From contig NZ_PUEJ01000001.1 of assembly GCF_002982075.1 (NCBI RefSeq), positions 310,001 through 374,000 on the forward strand: a stretch of DNA of 64,000 bases, read 5' to 3'. Shown here piece after piece: positions 23,583 through 33,946 of the stretch (positions are counted from its first letter, which is position 1; each line of letters begins with the position of its first letter). Under the pieces are notes generated by a model. The model had not been told where the DNA came from and made no database searches. It saw only the letters and a list, made by a program, of their open reading frames with translations. Origin of the DNA: Labrys okinawensis. GTDB taxonomy: Bacteria > Pseudomonadota > Alphaproteobacteria > Rhizobiales > Labraceae. The translations under genes and the position numbers were made by a program.

Positions 23583-24042
23583 GACGATGCCCGTGGTCGT
23601 GATGGTGGCCGTGGGCGTGACCGTGGTAGGCGCCATGCACGGGCTGGAAGCCGGCGACCACCTCCTGGATTTCGGCCCCGAGGCCTTCCAGCATGGACCG
23701 GATCACGCGGTCGCGTTCGATCAGGATGACGTCGGCGCCGATTTCGGCGGCGAGATGGCGGTTGCCGAGGTGCCAGGCCAGATGGGCAAGCGGACAGTGC
23801 CGGCCGGGCCTGACCGCGTAGAGCTCCTCGGGCGCTGCGAGGATGGTCAGGGTGCGTCCGTCTTCCAGCACGAGGGCGTCGCCATCGGCGAGCAGCACGG
23901 CTTCAGGCAGGTCGACCATGACGATATCGCCCTGATCGGTGATGAGCCGCTTGCGCCGCAGATGGCGGCCCCTGTGGTCGAGCGTGAGGGTGCCGACGGG
24001 GAGCCGGCTGTCATGGTGGCAGTGGGATGTGGCGTGCAGCAT
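23575..24042 (-). CDS. ureE: Urease nickel metallochaperone UreE
   Basis: A 155-residue protein with a peptide-binding-like N-domain (LPVGTLTLDHRGRHLRRKRL) and a metal-binding domain with HLAWHLGNRHL. It ends in a histidine-rich tail ([16 protein letters not shown]) that can hold several Ni ions. UreE brings nickel to the UreDFG-urease complex. It lies two bases after ureC and overlaps ureF. The N-terminus also carries an HCHHD cluster, an extra possible metal site. Confidence 0.95.
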   Translation of the reverse strand: MLHATSHCHHDSRLPVGTLTLDHRGRHLRRKRLITDQGDIVMVDLPEAVLLADGDALVLEDGRTLTILAAPEELYAVRPGRHCPLAHLAWHLGNRHLAAEIGADVILIERDRVIRSMLEGLGAEIQEVVAGFQPVHGAYHGHAHGHHHDHGHRHD

Positions 24043-24044
24043 GG

Positions 24045-25756
<1,712 letters not shown>

Positions 25757-25760
<4 letters not shown>

Positions 25761-26062
25761 AGGGCTCCCATGATCTTGCTCTGAAAGCCGAAGATGACGC
25801 GCTTGCCGCCGATCGGGATCAGCCGCACCTGCCGCTGCTGTCCCGGCTCGAAGCGAACGGCCGTGCCGGCGGGAATGTCGAGCCGCATGCCGCGCGCCGC
25901 GTCGCGGTCGAACAGCAGCGCCGCATTGACTTCGAAGAAGTGATAGTGGGAACCGACCTGGATGGGCCGGTCGCCGGAATTGGCGACCACCAGAACGCTC
26001 GCCTGTGCGCCGGCGTTCAGCTCGATGTCACCCGCCATCGGCAGGACTTCGCCCGGGATCAT
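25757..26062 (-). CDS. ureB: Urease beta subunit UreB
   Basis: The 101-residue beta subunit starts [18 protein letters not shown] and contains the [21 protein letters not shown] motif. It packs with UreA and UreC in the (ABC)3 urease. The stop overlaps ureC, and the start lies three bases after the ureJ stop codon, so the gene is tightly embedded in the operon. Separate A, B and C subunits are the usual bacterial form. Confidence 0.97.
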
Positions 26063-26065
26063 GGT

Positions 26066-26650
26066 TTAGCCTCCCACCATCAGGGCCAGGCCGGCGAGGG
26101 CGGTCAGCCCCCCGGCGAAGCGCGTGATGAGCCGGCCGGCCTTGTCACCGGCGAGGCGGGCGATCGCGGGCCCGAGCAGCACGCCGGCCGCATGCAGCAG
26201 GGCCGTCGCCAGGGCAAAGCCGACAAGGAAGGGCGTGGCGCTTGCTTCACCCAGTTCGCCGCCATGAGCGAAGCCGTGGAACAGGGCGAAGAATCCGACG
26301 ACGATCATGCCCATCGGCATCGGTACCTTGAATGCCGTCAGGGCGAGCAGGCCGAGCACCACGACCGAGGCGGCGATCGCCGGCTCGATGAAGGGCAGGG
26401 GCATGCCGGTGAGGGACGCGCCGAAGCCGGCCATCATGACCAGGACGAAGGTCGCCGGCACCGCCCACAGCGCCCGCCCGCCGAGCTGGGCAGCCCACAG
26501 GCCGACTGCGACCATCGCCAGCACGTGATCCGCGCCCGAAAGAGGATGCAGGAAACCGGTGGAGAAGGAGGCATGCTCGGCCGGATTGATATGGGCCATG
26601 GCCGGCGTGGCACTGAGCATGGCGGCGAATGCGATGAGATATTTCTTCAT
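26066..26650 (-). CDS. ureJ: HupE/UreJ-family nickel permease-like membrane protein
   Basis: The 194-residue membrane protein has a signal-like first helix ending in AMA, then HINPAEHASFSTGFLHPLSGADHVLAM, whose HPLSGADH is the diagnostic HupE/UreJ motif. HGFAHGGE follows in a later helix, with about six transmembrane segments in total. Members are thought to bring nickel or cobalt across the membrane. Here it sits between ureA and ureB, so it probably supplies nickel for urease. Confidence 0.94.
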   Translation of the reverse strand: MKKYLIAFAAMLSATPAMAHINPAEHASFSTGFLHPLSGADHVLAMVAVGLWAAQLGGRALWAVPATFVLVMMAGFGASLTGMPLPFIEPAIAASVVVLGLLALTAFKVPMPMGMIVVGFFALFHGFAHGGELGEASATPFLVGFALATALLHAAGVLLGPAIARLAGDKAGRLITRFAGGLTALAGLALMVGG

Positions 26651-26804
26651 TCTAGCCTCTGAAGCGTTGCCCTTGCCATGCCCGGGCTTGAACTGGGCAT
26701 CCAGGGATTTGGGTCGTCATTGCCCGAAAGAGGGGCTGGATTGCCGGGTCGAGCCCGGCAATGACAAAGATCGAGTTTGTTCGGTTCACCTGTCCTCCGG
26801 CGAC
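26651..26804. repeat. Intergenic inverted repeats between ureJ and ureA
   Basis: The 154-base gap contains an inverted repeat with perfect 9-base arms, GTCATTGCC (26716-26724) and GGCAATGAC (26757-26765), around GGATTGCCGGGTCGAGCCC. A second short pair, ATGCCC/GGGCAT, lies just before it. This resembles dispersed repeats of Bradyrhizobium-like genomes. It interrupts an otherwise tightly packed operon. Confidence 0.6.
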
Positions 26805-27107
26805 CTATCGGATGGGTTCGTGCACGGTGACCAGCTTTGTCCCGTCCGGGAAGGTCGCTTCCACCTGCACGTCGTGGATCATCTCGGCGATGCCGGGCAT
26901 GACCTGTTCGCGCGTCAGCACATGGGCACCCGCTTCCATGAGATCGGCGACGGTACGGCCGTCCCGCGCACCCTCGACCACGAAATCGGTGATGAGGGCG
27001 ATCGCCTCGGGATGGTTGAGCTTGACGCCGCGTTCGAGGCGCCGGCGCGCCACCAGGGCTGCCATGGCTATCAGGAGCTTGTCTTTTTCGCGGGGCGTGA
27101 GGTTCAT
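26805..27107 (-). CDS. ureA: Urease gamma subunit UreA
   Basis: The 100-residue gamma subunit has the canonical [20 protein letters not shown] start, [22 protein letters not shown] and [20 protein letters not shown] at the end. It is a structural part of the urease trimer. The gene is flanked on both sides by repeat-bearing gaps, to ureD upstream and to ureJ downstream. Confidence 0.97.
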   Translation of the reverse strand: MNLTPREKDKLLIAMAALVARRRLERGVKLNHPEAIALITDFVVEGARDGRTVADLMEAGAHVLTREQVMPGIAEMIHDVQVEATFPDGTKLVTVHEPIR

Positions 27108-27167
27108 GCGGGGTCCGGTGGTTGGAGGCAGAGCGGGCGCTCACCTTGCAGGCGGTGGCGCTGGGTT

Positions 27168-27247
27168 GGAGTGTCGATCTTCAGATCGACATCCCTTTCT
27201 TGCAAATGTGAGGTTTCCGAGAATGTCGATCTGAAGATCGACACTCC
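27168..27247. repeat. Large perfect inverted repeat between ureD and ureA
   Basis: Two 25-base arms (27168-27192 and 27223-27247) are exact inverted copies around a 30-base loop. Each arm also contains its own palindrome, GTCGATCTTCAGATCGAC. As RNA it would form one long hairpin or two small ones, possibly modulating the transcript between ureD and ureA. Confidence 0.8.
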
Positions 27248-27289
27248 ACCTTCCGTGCGTTTTCGATTGAGGGAACGGCATCATGGCCT

Positions 27290-28132
27290 CTAGAGCTGCC
27301 ACACTTTCGGCAGGGGACGGCCGGCGAGCAGAAACGACAGAAGGGGCTCGAGGCGACGCCGGAGCGCCAGGCTGTCTTCGGCCAAAAGGCGCACCAGGAG
27401 CTTGCCGCCCCAGGCGCTGGCGCCGCCATGGCTGCCGATGATCTCGCGCACCTCTTCGACCCGCTCCTCGGGCTCCGGGCAGATGGCGAGAACCGTGGCC
27501 ATGGCTCGTTTTCCTCCCAGCGTCGCGGAGGCGGCAAGGCGGCTGGCGATATCGCCCTCGATGCGGAAATCATCGGCGAAGATCGGCTTGCCGCTGTGGC
27601 GCACCCGCCAGCGATCCTTGAGCGCGCCGCTGCGCACCACTTCGCCCATGGCGGCGCGGCCGAACAGCACGGCCTCGACGGCGAGCAGTTCGGCGCCGTC
27701 GGCCAGATCGATCTCGAGACGCCGGACGAGGCGGCCGCCGTCGAACAGGATAGTCTCCTGCGGCAGCCATGCCAGGCGGGCGCCGGCCTCGGCGACCAGC
27801 CGGTTGACCACCACCGCGTCCTCGCCCGTCGAGCGGTAGATGCGTTCGCAGGCTTGGGTGGTGATGGTGGCCGAACTCCCCGGTCCGGCCACGACCTCGA
27901 AGGAAAGACTATCGCCACCGGTCAGCCCGCCCGCCGTGTTGATGAGGATGGCCTCCGGCTGTGCTCCAGGCAGCGGTTGCGGCAATCTTACCTTGGCGCA
28001 TCCCTCCTGATAGAGGGTCGCGAGCCTGGTAGCCCCGGCACGCCGGCGAAAGGCGAGGCGCGCGACGCCTTCGGCCCGTTCGAGGCGGGGCGAAGCCTTC
28101 CTGAGCTCAGAGCAGGAGATGTCGGCGTACAT
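27290..28132 (-). CDS. ureD: Urease accessory protein UreD
   Basis: The 280-residue scaffold of the nickel-insertion complex (UreDFG) has RAEGVARLAFRRRAGATRLATLYQEGCAKVR, LINTAGGLTGGD and TTQACERIYRS, all typical of UreD/UreH. The start at 28132 gives the usual N-terminus; the first 26 bases overlap the end of urtE, tying the transporter and enzyme genes into one transcript. Confidence 0.95.
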   Translation of the reverse strand: MYADISCSELRKASPRLERAEGVARLAFRRRAGATRLATLYQEGCAKVRLPQPLPGAQPEAILINTAGGLTGGDSLSFEVVAGPGSSATITTQACERIYRSTGEDAVVVNRLVAEAGARLAWLPQETILFDGGRLVRRLEIDLADGAELLAVEAVLFGRAAMGEVVRSGALKDRWRVRHSGKPIFADDFRIEGDIASRLAASATLGGKRAMATVLAICPEPEERVEEVREIIGSHGGASAWGGKLLVRLLAEDSLALRRRLEPLLSFLLAGRPLPKVWQL

Positions 28133-28805
28133 CTGGCTTGTCCAGGTCGGCGGCATCGCCGGAAAAGACGATCTCGCCGCGATCCATGATGACGACACGA
28201 TCGGCCAGTTCGCGCGCGAAGTCGAGATATTGCTCGACCAGGAGGATCGTCATGCCCATTTTGTCGCGCAGGAACGCGATGGCCCGGCCGATATCCTTGA
28301 TCACGGAGGGCTGGATGCCTTCCGTCGGCTCATCCAGCAGCAGGAGCTTGGGCCGGGTCACCAGTGCCCGGCCGATGGCGAGCTGCTGCTGCTGGCCTCC
28401 CGAAAGGTCGCCGCCCCGGCGCTGCAGCATCTGGGCGAGCACCGGAAACAGGTCGAATATATGGGCCGGAATGCTGCGATCGGCACGTTTGAGCGGGGCG
28501 AAACCGGTCTGAAGATTTTCCTTCACCGTCAGCAGGGGAAAGATTTCACGGCCCTGAGGCACGAGGGCGATGCCGAGCCTGGCCCTGTCATGGGCGGGGC
28601 TGCGGCCGAGTGGCTTACCTTCGAAACTGACGGTACCGGCGCTCGGCCGGTGCTGGCCGGCGATGGTGCGCATCAGGCTGGTCTTGCCGACCCCATTGCG
28701 GCCGAGGATGCAGGTGACCTTGCCGGCGTCGGCCTGCAGCGACACGCCGCGCAGCGCCTGGGCGGCACCATAGTGAAGAGTGAGATCACTGACGGACAAC
28801 AACAT
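28107..28805 (-). CDS. urtE: Urea ABC transporter ATP-binding protein UrtE
   Basis: A 232-residue LivF-like ATPase with Walker A GRNGVGKTS, the LSGGQ signature (GGDLSGGQQQQLAIGRAL) and Walker B LLLLDEPTEG. It energises urea uptake together with UrtD. It starts 6 bases after the urtD stop codon and overlaps ureD at its 3' end. The EGIQPSV segment after Walker B is characteristic of UrtE among the branched-chain amino acid-type ATPases. Confidence 0.96.
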   Translation of the reverse strand: MLLSVSDLTLHYGAAQALRGVSLQADAGKVTCILGRNGVGKTSLMRTIAGQHRPSAGTVSFEGKPLGRSPAHDRARLGIALVPQGREIFPLLTVKENLQTGFAPLKRADRSIPAHIFDLFPVLAQMLQRRGGDLSGGQQQQLAIGRALVTRPKLLLLDEPTEGIQPSVIKDIGRAIAFLRDKMGMTILLVEQYLDFARELADRVVIMDRGEIVFSGDAADLDKPDVRRHLLL

Positions 28806-28810
28806 CTGCC

Positions 28811-29560
28811 CTATCTTCCCAGATAGACTTCGACGACCCGCGGGTCCGCCGAGACATGGTCGAACCGCCCCTCGGACAGCACGCTTCCCTCGTGCAGGCA
28901 GGTTACCTTCACACCGAGTTCGCGCACGAAATGCATGTCGTGCTCGACGACGACGACCGAATGCGAGCGGGCGATCTGCCGGAGCAGATCGCCGGTCTGC
29001 GCGGTTTCGGCGTCGGTCATGCCGGCTACGGGCTCGTCGATGAGCAGGAGCTTGGGGTTCTGAGCCAGCAGCATGCCGATCTCCAGCCATTGCTTCTGGC
29101 CGTGCGACAGCGCGGCAGCCTTGTCGTTCCGCCGCTGCTCCAGGCGAACGGTGGCAAGGATCTCCTCGATGCGCTCGGTCTCGGACCGCGAGCGCTGGTC
29201 GAAAAGGGCGGCGAAGATGCCGCGTCGGCCCTTGAGGGACAAAGCGATATTGTCCTCGACCGTATGTGTTTCGAACACCGTCGGCTTCTGGAATTTGCGG
29301 CCGATGCCGAGATTGGCGATATCGGTTTCGTCGAGCCGGGTCAGGTCGTGCTCGCCGTCGAAGAAGACCTCGCCGGTATCGGGCCGGGTCTTCCCGGTGA
29401 TGATATCCATCATCGTGGTCTTGCCGGCCCCGTTCGGACCGATGATGGCGCGCATCTCACCGGGCTCCAGGATGAGCGAGAGATTGTTGATGGCCTTGAA
29501 GCCGTCAAAGCTGACGCTGACGCCGTCGAGATAGAGGATGCTTTGCGGATGCTGGATCAC
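28811..29560 (-). CDS. urtD: Urea ABC transporter ATP-binding protein UrtD
   Basis: A 249-residue LivG-like ATPase with Walker A GPNGAGKTT, the signature region ALSHGQKQWLEIGMLL (SHGQ in place of SGGQ, as usual in UrtD) and Walker B LLLIDEPVAGMTD. A GTG start at 29560 is chosen because it overlaps the urtC TGA (GTGA) and matches the family N-terminus; longer in-frame starts would run deep into urtC. Confidence 0.95.
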   Translation of the reverse strand: MIQHPQSILYLDGVSVSFDGFKAINNLSLILEPGEMRAIIGPNGAGKTTMMDIITGKTRPDTGEVFFDGEHDLTRLDETDIANLGIGRKFQKPTVFETHTVEDNIALSLKGRRGIFAALFDQRSRSETERIEEILATVRLEQRRNDKAAALSHGQKQWLEIGMLLAQNPKLLLIDEPVAGMTDAETAQTGDLLRQIARSHSVVVVEHDMHFVRELGVKVTCLHEGSVLSEGRFDHVSADPRVVEVYLGR

Positions 29561-30735
29561 GATATGCCATCCTGCGCTGCTTCGCTTCGGGGGGCCGCCT
29601 GGACCGTCGCAAGCGTCTGAGGCGCTGAAGTCTTGCGCGGCCGCTTCGAGCCCCGCCACTGGTCGAGGGCTCCGACCAAGCCTCGCGGCAGCAGGAGCGG
29701 CATGGCGACGAAGAGGGCGCCGAGGGCGAACAGCCACAGATCGGGCAGGGCGGCGGTAAACCAGCTCTTGGCCCAGTTGACGCCGATGGCGCCGATCACC
29801 GGTCCGACCAGGGTGCCGCGGCCGCCGATGGCGGTCCAGATCACGACCTCGATGGAATTGGCCGGCGAGAACTCGCCGGGATTGATGATGCCCACCTGCG
29901 GGACATAGAGCGCGCCGGCGATGCCGGCCATCACCGCCGAGAAGGTGAAAGCGAACAGCTTGATGTTCTCGGGCCGCCAGCCGAGAAAACGGGAGCGATA
30001 TTCGGCATCGCGCACGGCGACCATGAGCTTGCCGAGCTTGGAAGCGGTGATCATGGCGGTGAGCGCGACGAACAGGGCCAGCATCAGGGCGCTGGCGGCG
30101 AACAGGCCCGCGCGCGTGCCCGGCGCCTGCAGGGAAAAGCCGAGCACATCCTTGAAATCCGTCAGCCCGTTATTGCCGCCGAATCCCATGTCGTTGCGGA
30201 AGAAGGCGAGCATGAGGGCATAGGTCATCGCCTGGGTGATGATCGAGAGATAGACGCCGTTGACGCGACTGCGAAAGGCGAACCAGCCGAAGGCGAAGGC
30301 GAGCAGGCCGGGTACGGCCATCGCCATCAGCGCGGCGAACCAGAACCGGTCGAAGCCGTACCAGAACCAGGGCAGTTCCTGCCAGTTCAGGAAGACCATG
30401 AAGTCGGGCAGGACGGGATTGCCATAGACGCCGCGGTCGCCGATGCCGCGCATCAGATACATGCCCATGGCATAGCCGCCCAGCGCGAAGAAAGCGCCGT
30501 GGCCGAGCGACAGAAGACCGCAATAGCCCCAGACGAGATCGAGGGAGAGGGCGAGCAGGGCATAGTTGAGATATTTGCCCATGAGCGCCACGACATAGCT
30601 GGGAATGTGGAAGGCGCTGCCCTCCGGCACGGCCAGGTGCAGGAGCGGCACCAGCACCGCAGCCGCTACCAGAATGGCGATCAGGATGGACAGGCGGCGA
30701 TCGAGACCGTTCTTGAGGAGGGTTGCGAGGATCAT
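29557..30735 (-). CDS. urtC: Urea ABC transporter permease UrtC
   Basis: The 392-residue LivM-like inner-membrane permease has about ten hydrophobic segments and the motifs LSLDLVWGYCGLLSLGHGAFFALGGYAMGMYL and WTAIGGRGTLVGPVIGA. It forms the membrane channel with UrtB. Both ends overlap neighbouring genes by four bases, which indicates translational coupling. The C-terminus has a short soluble tail of about 35 residues. Confidence 0.95.
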   Translation of the reverse strand: MILATLLKNGLDRRLSILIAILVAAAVLVPLLHLAVPEGSAFHIPSYVVALMGKYLNYALLALSLDLVWGYCGLLSLGHGAFFALGGYAMGMYLMRGIGDRGVYGNPVLPDFMVFLNWQELPWFWYGFDRFWFAALMAMAVPGLLAFAFGWFAFRSRVNGVYLSIITQAMTYALMLAFFRNDMGFGGNNGLTDFKDVLGFSLQAPGTRAGLFAASALMLALFVALTAMITASKLGKLMVAVRDAEYRSRFLGWRPENIKLFAFTFSAVMAGIAGALYVPQVGIINPGEFSPANSIEVVIWTAIGGRGTLVGPVIGAIGVNWAKSWFTAALPDLWLFALGALFVAMPLLLPRGLVGALDQWRGSKRPRKTSAPQTLATVQAAPRSEAAQDGIS

Positions 30736-32390
30736 GCTTCCACCGCCCGCCCCCGGGGCGCGAACAGGCCGCGCGGGCGCTTCTGGATGAAAAGGATGAT
30801 GAAGACGAGCACGATGATCTTGCCCAGGACCGCACCCGCATAGGGTTCGAGGAATTTATTGGCGATGCCGAGCGTCAATGCGCCCAACAGCGTGCCCCAG
30901 AGATTGCCGACGCCGCCGAACACCACGACCATGAAAGAATCGATGATGTAGCCCTGGCCCAGATTGGGCGAGACATTGCCGATCTGGCTGAGGGCGACCC
31001 CGGCGATGCCCGCGATGCCGGAGCCGAGGCCGAAGGTGAGCGCGTCGATCCTGGGCGTGCGGATACCCATCGAGGATGCCATGCGCCGGTTCTGGGTGAC
31101 GGCGCGCATCTGCAGGCCCCAGCGGGTGCGATTGAGGATGAGGCGCAGGGCGATGAACACGGCGATCGAGAAGGCGAAGATCCATAACCGGTTGGCGGTC
31201 AGGGTCAGTTCGCCGACGCTGATGCTGCCGGACATCCACCCGGGATTGGAGACCTCGCGATTGCTCGGCCCGAAGATCACGCGTATGGCCTGCTGCAGGA
31301 TCAGCGATACACCCCAGGTCGCCAGCAGGGTCTCCAGCGGGCGGTCATAGAGAAAGCGGATGATGCCGCGCTCGATGACGACACCGACGGCACCCGCAAC
31401 CAGGAAGGCGAGGGGCAGGGCGATCAGCAGGGACATGTCGATGAGGCCGGGCGCATAGGCGCGCACTGCCTCCTGCACGACGAAGGTGGTGTAGGCGCCG
31501 ATCATCACCATCTCGCCATGCGCCATGTTGATGACGCCGAGCACGCCGAAGGTGATGGCAAGGCCGATGGCGGCCAGCAGGAGCACCGAGGCCAGCGAGA
31601 TGCCGTACCAGACGTTCTCCGCCAGATCCCACAGTTTCAGGCGCGCATCGATGGTGCGGATGCCCGCGGCGGCTTCATCCTTCAAGGCGCCGTCGGCGCC
31701 GCCCGCGAAACGGCCCAGCAGCGCGGCGGCTTCGCGGGTGCCCAGGGATGCCACCAGCCCGATGGCGGCACTCTTGTCGGCCTGGGGTTTGTCGGAGAAC
31801 AAGGTCGCCGCGGCGCGCGCCGTCTCCAGCCGGGCCTTGACGATCGTATCGGTCTCCTTGGCGATGGCGCTGTCGAGAGCCGGCAGCGCAGCTGGATCGG
31901 GGGTCTGGGTCAGGGCGGCGGCGGCGGCGAGGCGGGCCGCCCTGTCGCTGGAAGCCAGCGTGAGCGAGCCGCTCGCCTCTTTTATCGCCCGTCTTATGGC
32001 GTTGTTGACCTTGATCCTGACGAGTTCGCTCTTGGCTGCTTTGCCCAGGTCGGCGCCGGTGAGCGGATCGGCGATCGTGAGCGGATCGCCGCTGCCGGAG
32101 GCGATCAGGATCGCCTTGTCCGACTGACGCCAGCAGAGATTGCCATCGGCCAGCGCCGCGAGCGGGCGGGCCGCCAGCGCATCCCCGCTCCCGGCCAGCT
32201 CGCGCACCACCGCCTCGACCTGCTGGAAGTTTGCAGCACCGGCCAGCTTGGCCAGGCCGGCCCTGGTACCGGCTTCATCGGCGTGGACGAGGCCGGGCAT
32301 GAGCAGGCAGGCCCATAGGGCCAGGATGAGGAAACGGCACCCACCCATGGCGGAGCGCAAGCGGAGACGGGAGGGGTCGCGGGAGAACAT
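30732..32390 (-). CDS. urtB: Urea ABC transporter permease UrtB with N-terminal extracytoplasmic domain
   Basis: The 552-residue protein has a signal-like segment (FLILALWACLLMPGLVHA), an alpha-helical HEAT-like region (about 45-250) with repeated ALA/LA units, and a LivH-type permease domain with INMAHGEMVMIGAYTTFVVQ and GIANKFLEPYAGAVLG. Such an N-terminal extension is normal for UrtB but absent from other LivH proteins. Starts at 32390 and 32348 are both possible; neither has a strong ribosome site. The stop overlaps urtC. Confidence 0.93.
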   Translation of the reverse strand: MFSRDPSRLRLRSAMGGCRFLILALWACLLMPGLVHADEAGTRAGLAKLAGAANFQQVEAVVRELAGSGDALAARPLAALADGNLCWRQSDKAILIASGSGDPLTIADPLTGADLGKAAKSELVRIKVNNAIRRAIKEASGSLTLASSDRAARLAAAAALTQTPDPAALPALDSAIAKETDTIVKARLETARAAATLFSDKPQADKSAAIGLVASLGTREAAALLGRFAGGADGALKDEAAAGIRTIDARLKLWDLAENVWYGISLASVLLLAAIGLAITFGVLGVINMAHGEMVMIGAYTTFVVQEAVRAYAPGLIDMSLLIALPLAFLVAGAVGVVIERGIIRFLYDRPLETLLATWGVSLILQQAIRVIFGPSNREVSNPGWMSGSISVGELTLTANRLWIFAFSIAVFIALRLILNRTRWGLQMRAVTQNRRMASSMGIRTPRIDALTFGLGSGIAGIAGVALSQIGNVSPNLGQGYIIDSFMVVVFGGVGNLWGTLLGALTLGIANKFLEPYAGAVLGKIIVLVFIILFIQKRPRGLFAPRGRAVEA

Positions 32391-32398
32391 GCCAGCGC

Positions 32399-33697
32399 CT
32401 AGTTCGTGCCCTGGCCGCCGCATTTGCCGGTGGCGACGTTGAAATTGCCGCAGGACAGCGGCTTGCGCCAATCGGCGATCAGATCCTTGGAGTCCGGCAG
32501 GTAATCGGACCATTCATCGCCCACCACCAGTCCCGAGCTCTGCCACACGGTCTGCATCTGGCCGTCGGCCTGGATCTCGCCGATCAGGACCGGCTTGGTG
32601 ATGTGATGGTTGGGCATCATGGTCGAGTAGCTGCCCGAAAGATTGGGCACGGACACACCGACAATGGCATCGATCACCGCGTCGGGATCGGTGGTGCCGG
32701 CTTTCTCCACCGCCTTCACCCACATGTTGAAGCCGATATAATGGGCTTCCATCGGGTCGTTGGTGACGCGCTTGTCGTTCTTGGTGAAGGCGCGCCAGGT
32801 CTTGATGAACTGGGCATTGGCCGGCGTGTCGACCGACTGGAAATAGTTCCAGGCCGTGAGGTGGCCGACCAGCGGGCCGGTGTCGAGGCCTGCCAGTTCC
32901 TCCTCGCCCACGGAAAAGGCGACGACGGGAATGTCCTCGGCCTTGATGCCCTGATTGGCGAGTTCCTTGTAGAAGGGCACGTTGGCGTCGCCGTTGATGG
33001 TGGAGATGACGGCGGTCTTCTTGCCGGCCGAGCCGAATTTCTTGATGTCGGAGACGATGGTCTGCCAGTCGGACTGGCCGAAGGGCGTGTAGTTGACCAT
33101 GATGTCGTCCTTGGCCACGCCCTTGGATTGCAGATAGGCCTGCAGGATCTTGTTGGTGGTCTGAGGGTAGACATAGTCCGTTCCGGCCAGCACCCAGCGC
33201 TTCACGCCTTCTTGGCTCATCAGATAGTCGACGGCCGGGATGGCCTGCTGGTTCGGCGCTGCGCCGGTGTAGAACACATTTCGCTCGCTCTCCTGGCCCT
33301 CATATTGCACCGGGTAGAACAGGAGGCCGTCGAGCTCCTTGAAGACCGGCAGGACGGATTTGCGGCTGACCGAGGTCCAGCAGCCGAACACCGCCGCCAC
33401 CTTGTCCTTGCCAAGGAGGTCGCGGGCCTTCTCGGCGAAGAGCGGCCAGTTCGAAGCGGGATCGACCACCACGGCTTCCAGCTTGCGCCCGAGCACGCCG
33501 CCTTTCTTGTTCTGCTCGTCGATCAGCATCAGCATGGCGTCCTTGAGCGTCGTCTCGGAAATCGCCATCGTGCCGGACAGCGAATGCAGGATGCCGATCT
33601 TGATGGTGTTCTCTTCGGCCCGGGCCGCGCCGCAGACCATCAGCATCGCCACGATGCCGCCCGACAGGTAATGCCCGAATTGTCCTCGCTTCGACAT
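32399..33697 (-). CDS. urtA: Urea ABC transporter substrate-binding protein UrtA
   Basis: A 432-residue periplasmic protein with a signal peptide (to about residue 27, GAARA) and a two-lobed type I binding fold. UrtA hallmarks are IKIGILHSLSGTMAISE, GGVLGRKLEAVVVDPASNWPLFAEKARDLL, VFGCWTSVSRKSVLPVFKE and LLFYPVQYEGQE. GGGAAGG precedes the ATG. It is the first gene of the urea operon and is preceded by a sigma-54 promoter at 33738-33753, so expression should follow nitrogen limitation. Confidence 0.97.
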   Translation of the reverse strand: MSKRGQFGHYLSGGIVAMLMVCGAARAEENTIKIGILHSLSGTMAISETTLKDAMLMLIDEQNKKGGVLGRKLEAVVVDPASNWPLFAEKARDLLGKDKVAAVFGCWTSVSRKSVLPVFKELDGLLFYPVQYEGQESERNVFYTGAAPNQQAIPAVDYLMSQEGVKRWVLAGTDYVYPQTTNKILQAYLQSKGVAKDDIMVNYTPFGQSDWQTIVSDIKKFGSAGKKTAVISTINGDANVPFYKELANQGIKAEDIPVVAFSVGEEELAGLDTGPLVGHLTAWNYFQSVDTPANAQFIKTWRAFTKNDKRVTNDPMEAHYIGFNMWVKAVEKAGTTDPDAVIDAIVGVSVPNLSGSYSTMMPNHHITKPVLIGEIQADGQMQTVWQSSGLVVGDEWSDYLPDSKDLIADWRKPLSCGNFNVATGKCGGQGTN

Positions 33698-33737
33698 GAC
33701 GCCTTCCCTTTTGCTCTTGGATCCCAAAGGGAGGACT

Positions 33738-33753
33738 AGCAAGCGGCGTGCCA
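33738..33753 (-). promoter_or_regulatory. Sigma-54 (RpoN) -24/-12 promoter of urtA
   Basis: On the minus strand the 16 bases read TGGCACGCCGCTTGCT, which matches TGGCACG-N4-TTGCW exactly with the required GG-GC spacing. It lies about 40 bases before the urtA ATG. The presumed activator is NtrC; its binding site was not identified. Confidence 0.82.
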
Positions 33754-33946
33754 ATCGCGGCGGAGCGGTCTGCGACAACGCCGGGCCTGCCGCACGGCAT
33801 AATGGAAAGGCGATGACTTCCGGACTTGCCGGCGCCGGACCACAGGAGCCGGCGCCGGCTTGAGGCGGACAAAAATTTATGCATGCTCAATAATTAGGCG
33901 AACTGCTGCCTTTCGGGGCCGTTCCCTCGCGGAAGGCGCTGTTCCG

